Of a stretch of 64,000 nt of DNA, positions 1 to 7,948 are shown one piece after another. Made by a program: the position numbers and the translations under genes. Source of the stretch: Volvox africanus (lineage: Eukaryota; Chlorophyta; Chlorophyceae; Chlamydomonadales; Volvocaceae); NCBI GenBank assembly GCA_030268105.1, contig BSDZ01000119.1, positions 763,001 to 827,000 of the forward strand, read 5' to 3'. Positions within the stretch are counted from its first letter, which is position 1; every line of letters begins with the position of its first letter. Below the pieces are notes generated by a model, which saw nothing but the letters and a program-made list of their open reading frames with translations, did not search any database and was not told the origin of the DNA.

Positions 1-65
1 TACTCTTGCCTTTGCGATAGAAGTCGGCTTCTATTACGCAAATCTAGGGTATCGTTTAGTGCTTC

Positions 66-1301
66 ATGTCCGCGGAACACGACGATACGCCGCACACTAG
101 CCTAGCTAGCCAACCCGATTCTGTTGTGGCTGCTAGAGCACTGGATAGAGGCCTTGAGACTGTTGGCGTGCGAGCCACTCAAGAGCCCCTTTTCCTTCAG
201 ACCCCTGCTCACTTAATTGTGCCGCATTCAGCAGTGAACACGAATATGGACAACACTGCTGGACCAAGGGTTCTGCCATTACCTCAAGCTCGAGGGCATG
301 ATGACATCCCTGAGGTGATGAGATTGTCAATTCCCGTTCCTAGGCTCAATATTTTGCTGACCGACAAGACACCAGGGCATAGCATAGCCGATGCAACTCG
401 TGCGTACGTGCGTGACGCTAAAAAGTATCTCCAGGCTGTTCATGGTGGCGATAACGACGGTATCAGGTGTCTCTTCGTTGGTAACACCCTCGAGGGCTCA
501 GCGGAGGACTGGTATCGCAATTGGACCAACGCCCGGGGCAACTATACTTTTGACGAGTTGGTCGCCGCTTTGCTCGCACGATTCGCTACTGAGGTTCAAG
601 CACGCGATGTGGAAGCTCGTAAGGTTTTGGCAGCCGGTAGCTACCACATGCGTCGGGATGAAAATGTACCTGCGTACCAGTCACGCTTCGAAGCACTTGT
701 GACTCCCATTGCTGACCTCACTGAATCCGAGCGTGTCTTTTGGTTTAGGCGAGGCCTGACGAAAATTTTGGCTAAATGGTGCGCTACTGACTTGGTTGGA
801 GCGCAGATCAAGTCGTATGACGCGCTGGTCGCTTTTGCTAAGGGCGCGGAGGTACGACTCCTTGCCGGCGAGGAAGAAGTCAAGTCTGCCCCTCGTGCAA
901 ATGCCGTGCAAGTGCAGGATCCGCTTGGGGAAGCTGTAGCTCTCGACCAGGACCTCGGCGCAACCCGCCCCACGCCTACTGCCGCGACGCGACGCAGCAA
1001 CGGGCAACGCAAGGCGCGCAGGGGCGCTAGCTCGGGTGTCCGTGGCACAGGAGGAGCAGGTCCGAACTCGGACCCAGCTAGGAACAGGAAGCGTGGTGGT
1101 GTGCCGTCGACGGCAGCCGCACAGCGTTCCGACCCCAATGCGAAGCGGACTCGCACGGACGACACGTATATGCCAAAATGGAATTGCAATCGTTCCGAAT
1201 TCGAGCGTCGGAAATTGGCCAATGTTTGTCTACGGTGTGCGGAGAGCCATTCTACGAAGGATTGCCCTCTAATGCCGCCGTTTGTACCTCAGCCGAAATA
1301 G
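66..1301 (+). CDS. gag: Gag polyprotein of chromovirus A
   Basis: Structural Gag of 411 residues that would form the particle and bind the element's RNA. Residues about 110-240 look like a retrotransposon capsid domain (the DWYRNW motif, then a basic FWFRRGL segment). Residues about 300-375 are rich in Arg, Gly and Ser. A zinc knuckle follows at C388, C391, H395 and C400, with the pattern C-x2-C-x3-H-x4-C, one residue shorter in the middle than the usual CCHC spacing. The ATG at 66 is the first in this frame after an upstream stop. The ORF ends with UAG at 1299-1301, and pol continues in the same frame directly after it, so this UAG is probably a readthrough site. Copies B and C are broken versions; E is intact. 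Confidence 0.92.
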   Translation: MSAEHDDTPHTSLASQPDSVVAARALDRGLETVGVRATQEPLFLQTPAHLIVPHSAVNTNMDNTAGPRVLPLPQARGHDDIPEVMRLSIPVPRLNILLTDKTPGHSIADATRAYVRDAKKYLQAVHGGDNDGIRCLFVGNTLEGSAEDWYRNWTNARGNYTFDELVAALLARFATEVQARDVEARKVLAAGSYHMRRDENVPAYQSRFEALVTPIADLTESERVFWFRRGLTKILAKWCATDLVGAQIKSYDALVAFAKGAEVRLLAGEEEVKSAPRANAVQVQDPLGEAVALDQDLGATRPTPTAATRRSNGQRKARRGASSGVRGTGGAGPNSDPARNRKRGGVPSTAAAQRSDPNAKRTRTDDTYMPKWNCNRSEFERRKLANVCLRCAESHSTKDCPLMPPFVPQPK

Positions 1302-1340
1302 GGGCTTGCCCGGGTTCCTGTGGAGGGGGCACCACCCGGG
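1299..1340 (+). promoter_or_regulatory. Putative stop-codon readthrough signal between gag and pol
   Basis: The gag stop UAG (1299-1301) is followed by a 7-nt spacer and then a perfect 7-bp stem: CCCGGGT at 1309-1315 pairs with ACCCGGG at 1334-1340 around an 18-nt G-rich loop. Gammaretroviral UAG readthrough uses a similar 8-nt spacer before a pseudoknot. The same arrangement is at 7946-7987, at 61929-61970 and, on the minus strand, in copy C. In copy E one arm reads ACCTGGG, which turns one pair into G-U and keeps the stem. Function is inferred; the frame relation and stem are seen. Confidence 0.6.
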
Positions 1341-4300
1341 ATTTCTGAACTAACGCGTGGTCGGTGGTCATCCTTACGGCCAGCCGTTAAGGCATTGTTG
1401 CCTTGTGTACTTGGACACATCGAGCGAGTCATTGCGCGACGCATCACGCTTGACGGACGCACGGGACTTCTCTGCTTCGACCCGTTGTGTAATTTGTTTA
1501 CACCTCGCCGTCCCCTGTCGTCTATCGATCTGCCTAACCACGTAGTTTTGTTCATCCCCTCGTCTCTGCGTGAGATGTCGGAACAGTTGGCCATATACAG
1601 GAGATGTAGGCGTCAATATCCAGGCACTGCCGCATGTGTATTACTCCCTGCTTTCTGTCGGCGCAAGGCAGAGGCATCGTTAAGGGGTATGCGGCATGTC
1701 CACCGGTTCGAGCCGGGCACCGTTTTGTTTAATGGTGTGGATTGGGAGGGTACGCTGGTTCCGTGGCCAAGCCTATCCTACTCGGTTGACGTTTGGTACG
1801 AAACTCCTGATGGGGGTGCCGTTGGTTACGGACCCGCCTTAAGTGCACTGACGTTGTCTGCTGGGCAGTCGCTCGTAGATAACCGTGTCCCTGTGGTTCA
1901 GATCGGTTTGAATGGCCGTACTCTGAAGGCACTTGTTGACACCGGTGCCAGTGACGACTTCATCTCTGTCGCAGAGGTGAACGCGCTGGGGTTGTCCCCA
2001 GAGTCGTCTGATTGTCCACAGGTTACCCTTGCTGACGGGGGTAAGCATCCCATCGTGGGCAGGATTACCCTTAGCCTATCGATAGGCCCTTTGCGTGTTG
2101 TGACCCGGCCGTACGTGCTGCAGGGCTTAGCAGAGACTGCACCGTACATAATGGGGTCGTCGACATTACGACAGTACCGCGCGCGCATCGACATGGAGAC
2201 CGCAACCCTGCATATGTGCAAGGGTACTCTGTCGATTAAGGTACCTTTCCTGTCGTTCGAACATGTCACACCAAAGGAGGGCGAAGCTGAGGCGGTGCCT
2301 ATGGTTAATTTCGCTGTGACCGCAATGGCCGCGCGAATCGAACCAGAGCTAGTCGGGCGTAAGGAGGCCATCCGTTTGTTACGGAAGGGTGCCCACGGAC
2401 TGCTTTTAAGGCCGCGGGTGAGCTGTTGTGTCACCACCGCGCAGATTTCTGCGGATCCTGAGGTTGAGGCCCTACTGTCGCAGTATGAGGACGTCTTTAA
2501 AGATATCCCTGGCCTACCACCTATGCGTCCTGTTGATCACACAATCCCTCTCATGCCTGGAGCGCAGCCTACGGCCCGGCCAATGTACAGGTTGAGTCCA
2601 TTGGAACTGGACGAGGTGAAGCGCCAGGTGACGGATTTGCTCGCGAAGGGTATGATACGCCCCAGCACATCCCCGTATTCTGCACCGATTTTGTTTGTCG
2701 GTAAGAAGGATGGGACCTTGCGCATGTGCATTGATTACCGGGGGTTAAATGCGAATACGGTGAAAAATCGCTACCCTTTGCCACGCGTTGACGACCTGTT
2801 GGATAAGCTGAAGGGCTCGGCTTATTTTTCCTCAATTGACTTACAACAGGGCTACAATCAGATTCGCATCGCTGCCTCTGATATCCCGAAAACCGCTTTT
2901 CGGACGCCCTTCGGTCACTTTGAGTATACGGTCCTATCGTTTGGTTTGACTAATGCCCCTGCGACGTTTCAGGCGGTTATGGACCGAATGTTTAGGCCGT
3001 TTATCGACAGGTTCGTTGTTTGCTACCTGGATGACATCTTGGTATATTCTAAGACGCGCGAGGAGCACTTGGAGCATCTGCGGCTCGTGCTCGACGTTAT
3101 GAGGCGGGAGCAATTGTTTGCTAAACGCGCCAAATGCTTTTGGGCGCAGCCTCAGGTGGAACATTTTGGCCACATTGTGTCGGCCACCGGTGTGAAGATG
3201 GACCCGCGGAAGGTCGCCGTGGTTCACGATTGGCCCGCGCCTCAGAACCTCACGGAGCTGCGTAAGTTCCTTGGCTTGACCAATTATTTCCGAAAGTTCA
3301 TTGAAAAATATTCCATCATTGCGGCCCCGCTTACTAACTTAACTCGCAAAGGCGTTTTCGTTTCGCTCGAGTCGTGGACGTCGCAATGCCAGCGGGCATT
3401 CGAAGAGCTCAAACGAATCATTGTCGAAGATGTCACCCTTGCATTCCCTGATTACTCGTTGCCATTTCGTGTTGAGGTAGTGTCTGATGCCTCAATATTT
3501 GGAAGCGGCGCTGTATTGTTACAGGAAGGGCGACCGATCGCCTTCACGAGTAAGAAGTTTTCTGGTGCGGAAATTCGCTACACCACCGGGGAACAGGAGC
3601 TTCTGGCCGTGCTGCATGCTTTAAAGGAATGGCGCTGTTACCTCGAGGGACGCCCGTTTACTTTAAAGACTGACCATAAGCCCCTAACGTTTTTGCAAAG
3701 CGTTCCGACGTTGAACCGCCGTCAAGCTAGGTGGATGGAATATCTAGCTAGGTTCAACTGCACCTGGGAGTATATTTCTGGTAAATTGAATATTGCCGAT
3801 GCTCTCAGTCGACATCCGTCGCTACACGCTGCAATTTTGGCAGCGCCCGTCGTGCGGCCGCGTAGCGAGGAGGTACCGATCGCGACGGACCTCGCGGAGC
3901 GGTTGAAGGTTGCCTACAACGCAGACGCCTGGTTCGCGGACCCGGCTAATGTAGAAAACCTTCGCAAGCAGAATGGCCTTTGGCTACGGACGGAGGGTGC
4001 AGCTACGCAAATCGTCGTTCCGAACGACGACGCGATACGCTACGACATCCTTGCGCGGTTCCACGAGGACCCGTTAGCAGGACACCCTGGTAGCAAGCGA
4101 TTGATCGACTTGGTGCAACGTTCCTTTTGGTGGCCTCGTTTGGCTAAGGATGCGGCGAACTTCGTCCAGACATGCAGTCTGTGCCAGCGCAATAAGGCTT
4201 TGTCCGGTAAGGGCCATGGGTTGTTGCAACCGTTGCCTGTCCCGGATGCGCCTTGGGAAAGTGTTTCCATGGACTTCGTAGTTGCGCTGCCCAAAACTGA

Positions 4301-5363
4301 GGGGGGATACGATGCGGTGTTCGTAATGGTCGATCGTCTGACTAAGATGGTTCACCTAGCACCATGCACATCATCCTGCACGGCTGAGCAAACCGCACGT
4401 TTGTTTTTCGACAATGTGGTTCGGTTACACGGGGTTCCCAAAAATGTGATCTCGGACCGCGGTGGACAGTTCACGTCTAAGTTTTGGGAAGCGCTCTGCA
4501 AACTAGTTGGCATGCGCGTCAACCTGAGCACAGCGTATCACCCGCAGACTGATGGTCAAACCGAACGCACAAACCGCACGTTGGGTGATATGTTGCGCAA
4601 TTATGCTGGTCGCACACCACTTGTTTGGGATACATATTTGACTGCGGCAGAATTCGCGCTTAACAATGCTGTTAACCGCTCTACAGGCAAAAGTCCGTTC
4701 TTTCTTAACTACGGGTTTCATCCCGCGCTACCCGTGTGGCGTGAGTTGGAAGTGAACGTGCCTGCTGCTAAACTTTTTGCCAAGTCTTTTATGTCCCGAA
4801 TCACAGACGCGAAGTCGTGTTTGGACGCGGCGCAGCAACGAACGACGGAATACTACAACAAATCCAAGCAGGATGTAACGTTTTCGGAGGGGCAACTCGT
4901 GTTGCTAAGCACCAAGAACTTGCGTTCCTTGGCCGACGGATCCCGAAAACTCTTACCCCGCTGGATTGGTCCGTATCCTGTCGTGCGCATGGTTGGGAAT
5001 GTGGCTGTGGAGCTTGCATTGCCCACTGATATGACCATTCACCCCACGTTTCACATATCGCTTGTTCGTCCGTATCGTAGTACGGAACCCGTCCCTGAGC
5101 CTGCTAACGCCCCCGCAGCGATCGAACCAGTTCCCGAGACCTGGATCGCTGGTAAACAGAAGTTTTACGATGTGGAGCGGGTGTTAGATTATCGCGCGCG
5201 TCGTGTGGGCCGACACCGACGTAAGCGAACAGTACACGAGTACTTGGTTAAGTGGACAGGGTATACCGATGAGCACAACTCATGGGAACCGGCACGCAAC
5301 TTCTCACAGGACATGAAACCCCTGCTCGAAGAAGCCCGCAAACGTGCCACACAAGCCCAATGA
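1302..5363 (+). CDS. pol: Pol polyprotein (PR-RT-RH-IN-chromodomain), readthrough of gag UAG
   Basis: Open from 1302 to the TGA at 5361, in the same frame as gag. There is no ATG at its start: the first in-frame ATG is at 1575, and an alternative GTG lies at 1320. Numbering from 1320: protease DTGAS with D207; RT from about 398 with the YLDD catalytic box at 569-572; RNase H with D723 and D785; integrase zinc finger H915, H922, C952, C955; integrase triad D985, D1046, E1082 (D-x60-D-x35-E); chromodomain about 1280-1330 with Y1283, W1312 and W1322 as likely aromatic cage residues. All hallmark residues are present, so the protein looks functional. The chromodomain would direct integration to chromatin carrying particular histone marks. 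It probably needs UAG readthrough for expression as Gag-Pol. Confidence 0.93.
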   Translation, partial: GLARVPVEGAPPGISELTRGRWSSLRPAVKALLPCVLGHIERVIARRITLDGRTGLLCFDPLCNLFTPRRPLSSIDLPNHVVLFIPSSLREMSEQLAIYRRCRRQYPGTAACVLLPAFCRRKAEASLRGMRHVHRFEPGTVLFNGVDWEGTLVPWPSLSYSVDVWYETPDGGAVGYGPALSALTLSAGQSLVDNRVPVVQIGLNGRTLKALVDTGASDDFISVAEVNALGLSPESSDCPQVTLADGGKHPIVGRITLSLSIGPLRVVTRPYVLQGLAETAPYIMGSSTLRQYRARIDMETATLHMCKGTLSIKVPFLSFEHVTPKEGEAEAVPMVNFAVTAMAARIEPELVGRKEAIRLLRKGAHGLLLRPRVSCCVTTAQISADPEVEALLSQYEDVFKDIPGLPPMRPVDHTIPLMPGAQPTARPMYRLSPLELDEVKRQVTDLLAKGMIRPSTSPYSAPILFVGKKDGTLRMCIDYRGLNANTVKNRYPLPRVDDLLDKLKGSAYFSSIDLQQGYNQIRIAASDIPKTAFRTPFGHFEYTVLSFGLTNAPATFQAVMDRMFRPFIDRFVVCYLDDILVYSKTREEHLEHLRLVLDVMRREQLFAKRAKCFWAQPQVEHFGHIVSATGVKMDPRKVAVVHDWPAPQNLTELRKFLGLTNYFRKFIEKYSIIAAPLTNLTRKGVFVSLESWTSQCQRAFEELKRIIVEDVTLAFPDYSLPFRVEVVSDASIFGSGAVLLQEGRPIAFTSKKFSGAEIRYTTGEQELLAVLHALKEWRCYLEGRPFTLKTDHKPLTFLQSVPTLNRRQARWMEYLARFNCTWEYISGKLNIADALSRHPSLHAAILAAPVVRPRSEEVPIATDLAERLKVAYNADAWFADPANVENLRKQNGLWLRTEGAATQIVVPNDDAIRYDILARFHEDPLAGHPGSKRLIDLVQRSFWWPRLAKDAANFVQTCSLCQRNKALSGKGHGLLQPLPVPDAPWESVSMDFVVALPKTEGGYDAVFVMVDRLTKMVHLAPCTSSCTAEQTARLFFDNVVRLHGVPKNVISDRGGQFTSKFWEALCKLVGMRVNLSTAYHPQTDGQTERTNRTLGDMLRNYAGRTPLVWDTYLTAAEFALNNAVNRSTGKSPFFLNYGFHPALPVWRELEVNVPAAKLFAKSFMSRITDAKSCLDAAQQRTTEYYNKSKQDVTFSEGQLVLLSTKNLRSLADGSRKLLPRWIGPYPVVRMVGNVAVELALPTDMTIHPTFHISLVRPYRSTEPVPEPANAPAAIEPVPETWIAGKQKFYDVERVLDYRARRVGRHRRKRTVHEYLVKWTGYTDEHNSWEPARNFSQDMKPLLEEARKRATQAQ

Positions 5364-5407
5364 CCCCTGCAGTCGATGCTGTATGATGCAGCGAGGACGC
5401 TGCATAC

Positions 5408-5417
5408 GGGAGGGGGG
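5408..5417 (+). promoter_or_regulatory. Polypurine tract of copy A
   Basis: GGGAGGGGGG lies 5 nt before the LTR at 5423 and would prime plus-strand DNA synthesis. The same tract precedes every LTR with an attached pol end in this window (12054-12063 in copy B; complements near 41712, 43777, 45150, 49038 and 55696). Confidence 0.8.
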
Positions 5418-5422
5418 ATAAT

Positions 5423-6246
5423 TGTTGTGCTACGGTTCATTTCCCGTCGACGCGTAGGTCGACGCGATCCTATGAGGCGAAGTGCTTTTGTGATGAACGC
5501 ATTACATATGAATGAATCTGCATGATATAAATGTATTCGCATACATTTATATATGCATTTGGCATGTTGTCATTATCCATCGCGACATCGCATCATGGTA
5601 AATCCGCCTAGCATGCATGAATGACCGAATCATTGAAGTGCGCATTATGCTCGTGCTACGAAACGATAAGTAATATTATCTGATATAATATTACTTCATT
5701 AAAGCACACGTTGAGAGCGCCGCACTCGTCGCGATGCATGCCCTGCAACCGGATATTGTTATCCGGACCCTTGCATCATGCGAATGCCGGAAAGGCTTAC
5801 ACGTTGTTATGCGTAGACATCGCCTAGACGCAGTAGGGTTGTCACATCTAGGATCGGCCTCCTGATGTGAATCGTACGGCATTGCGATGCTGCGAGTATA
5901 ACAGATGCGAGGACGGCTAAGCAAGATAAGACATTCGATACCGGAGAACACGTGTGTGTTCTACATTACTATTGCTATACGATATTCTACTTAGCCCGAG
6001 CTAAGCCTGAACTTCGCTAATCACCGCCGCGTGATGATTGCTTGCTTCCGGCGCTGACGGCGATTTCGTCCATTGCATCATTCCGATCTGTAAGACCGTA
6101 AGTTATATCTCTCTTCGTCTTGAAGTCTTCCGCTGTCTCTGTTTGCTCTCGCTTGCCTTGCTGTACTTGCAAGTGCTCGCGCATCGGTGTCGATAGTCTC
6201 CAGACGTGCAGATACTTATGAGCAAACGCGAACGAGAGGTACAACA
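5423..6246 (+). repeat. LTR shared by copies A and B (824 bp)
   Basis: Starts TGTTGTGC and ends GTACAACA; with one more base on each side the ends are TTGTTGT/ACAACAA inverted repeats. It has the polypurine tract of A directly before it and the primer site of B directly after it, so it serves as 3' LTR of A and 5' LTR of B. It contains several hairpins: 5526-5549 (ATAAATGTAT arms), 5668-5696 (12-bp arms AAGTAATATTAT), 5749-5766 (CCGGATA arms), 5842-5870 (TCACATC arms plus AGGA/TCCT) and CTTAGC/GCTAAG near 5993-6008. I counted about 8 differences from the LTR at 12069. Confidence 0.92.
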
Positions 6247-6249
6247 ATT

Positions 6250-6262
6250 TGGTATCGAGACA
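6250..6262 (+). promoter_or_regulatory. Primer binding site of copy B
   Basis: TGGTATCGAGACA starts 3 nt after the LTR. TGG is the complement of a tRNA CCA end, and TGGTATC matches the first 7 nt of the usual initiator tRNA-Met site (TGGTATCAGAGC), after which it diverges. Identical sites are at 60233-60245 and, on the minus strand, 54841-54853. The exact primer tRNA is not established. Confidence 0.6.
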
Positions 6263-6313
6263 GGTTCGTTGCCTAACTGTCTCTCTTTGTCTAATCGGAA
6301 GTAGGTTCTTTCT

Positions 6314-6747
6314 ATGGCGAGTTCCAGCGACGAACCACGAGGACCGCTAGATACTTTTGCCGAAGACTTAGGCCGCGCCGTTTTGGACGCCGCCGCTTCC
6401 GGTTTGTAATTGTTTAATTGCTTTTGCTTAGATTGCTGCACTTGTTGTGTGAGTGTACGCTCTGAGTCGCAGGTAATCTCAGTGCACCGGCATTGCTTGC
6501 CGCGGCGACTGAGACCGGCGTTCGTCCGGACCAGTTGGCGACTCTCATTGCCCAAACTACGGAGATCAGGACTCAGCTGGGCAATTACTTGCTGAGTTTG
6601 CTGAATCTTCTCAAGAGTACTGTCGGTAGGCTCACCGAATCGCTTTGTACTCTTGCCTTTGCGATAGAAGTCGGCTTCTATTACGCAAATCTAGGGTATC
6701 GTTTAGTGCTTCATGTCCGCGGAACACGACGATACGCCGCACACTAG
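6314..6747 (+). CDS. Leader ORF with candidate intron, upstream of gag in copy B
   Basis: An ATG at 6314 opens a 31-codon ORF ending at the TAA 6407-6409. A candidate intron from 6406 (GTAATT) to 6482 (ATCTCAG), 77 nt, would remove that stop and join it in frame to an open stretch running to the TAG at 6745-6747, giving 118 residues. The second part (about residues 31-85) is rich in Leu, Gln and Thr and looks helical. It overlaps the gag ATG (6713) in another frame. Copy E keeps the same arrangement (60297-60730) with one synonymous change in exon 1. In copy C (from 54789 on the minus strand) a GAA codon has become TAA. Coding and splicing are inference; it could instead be an untranslated leader with a regulatory uORF. 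Confidence 0.35.
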
Positions 6748-7948
6748 CCTAGCTAGCCAACCCGATTCTGTTGTGGCTGCTAGAGCACTGGATAGAGGCC
6801 TTGAGACTGTTGGCGTGCGAGCCACTCAAGAGCCCCTTTTCCTTCAGACCCCTGCTCACTTAATTGTGCCGCATTCAGCAGTGAACACGAATATGGACAA
6901 CACTGCTGGACCAAGGGTTCTGCCATTACCTCAAGCTCGAGGGCATGATGACATCCCTGAGGTGATGAGATTGTCAATTCCCGTTCCTAGGCTCAATATT
7001 TCGCTGACCGACAAGACACCAGGGCATAGCATAGCCGATGCAACTCGTGCGTACGTGCGTGACGCTAAAAAGTATCTCCAGGCTGTTCATGGTGGCGATA
7101 ACGACGGTATCAGGTGTCTCTTCGTTGGTAACACCCTCGAGGGCTCAGCGAAGGACTGGTATCGCAATTGGACCAACGCCCGGGGCAACTATACTTTTGA
7201 CGAGTTGGTCGCCGCTTTGCTCGCATGATTCGCTACTGAGGTTCAAGCACGCGATGTGGAAGCTCGTAAGGTTTTGGCAGCCGGTAGCTACCACATGCGT
7301 CGGGATGAAAATGTACCTGCGTACCAGTCACACTTCGAAGCACTTGTGACTCCCATTGCTGACCTCACTGAATCCGAGCGTGTCTTTTGGTTTAGGCGAG
7401 GCCTGACGAAAATTTTGGCTAAATGGTGCGCTACTGACTTGGTTGGAGCGCAGATCAAGTCGTATGACGCGTTGGTCGCTTTTGCTAAGGGCGCGGAGGT
7501 ACGACTCCTTGCCGGCGAGGAAGAAGTCAAGTCTGCCCCTCGTGCAAATGCCGTGCAAGTGCAGGATCCGCTTGGGGAAGCTGTAGCTCTCGACCAGGAC
7601 CTCGGCGCAACCCGCCCCACGCCTACTGCCGCGACGCGACGCAGCAACGGGCAACGCAAGGCGCGCAGGGGCGCTAGCTCGGGTGTCCGTGGCACAGGAG
7701 GAGCAGGTCCGAACTCGGACCCAGCTAGGAACAGGAAGCGTGGTGGTGTGCCGTCGACGGCAGCCGCACAGCGTTCCGACCCCAATGCGAAGCGGACTCG
7801 CACGGACGACACGTATATGCCAAAATGGAATTGCAATCGTTCCGAATTCGAGCGTCGGAAATTGGCCAATGTTTGTCTACGGTGTGCGGAGAGCCATTCT
7901 ACGAAGGATTGCCCTCTAATGCCGCCGTTTGTACCTCAGCCGAAATAG
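6713..7948 (+). pseudogene. gag: gag of copy B, nonsense mutation
   Basis: Same Gag as in A, but an Arg codon CGA has become TGA at 7226-7228 (a C-to-T change at a CpG), cutting the protein to 171 residues before most of the capsid domain. The frame resumes and runs to the normal UAG at 7946-7948, including the C-x2-C-x3-H-x4-C zinc knuckle. The rest is nearly identical to A. Confidence 0.9.

Larger units (their letters stand above)
1..6246 (+). mobile_element. Chromovirus (Ty3/gypsy) copy A, 5' end outside window
   Basis: Internal region of an LTR retrotransposon whose 5' LTR, primer site and most of the leader lie before the window. Order seen: leader tail, gag, UAG, pol (protease, RT, RNase H, integrase, chromodomain), polypurine tract, LTR. 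Position 1 corresponds to 6648 of copy B. Both coding parts are open, so this is one of two copies here (with E) that could still encode full proteins. Its 3' LTR is also the 5' LTR of copy B. Confidence 0.93.

Noticed and set aside
641..1222. 193-codon antisense ORF across gag and its equivalents in B, C and E
   Set aside because: It is a shadow of the conserved, GC-rich gag frame on the opposite strand, with no domain of its own; it breaks in copy C where gag shifts.
6100..6115. GTAAGT in the LTR as a splice donor
   Set aside because: The motif is conserved in several LTRs (CCGTAAGTTATAT, ATTGTAAGTT), but no paired acceptor or spliced product could be argued for with confidence.
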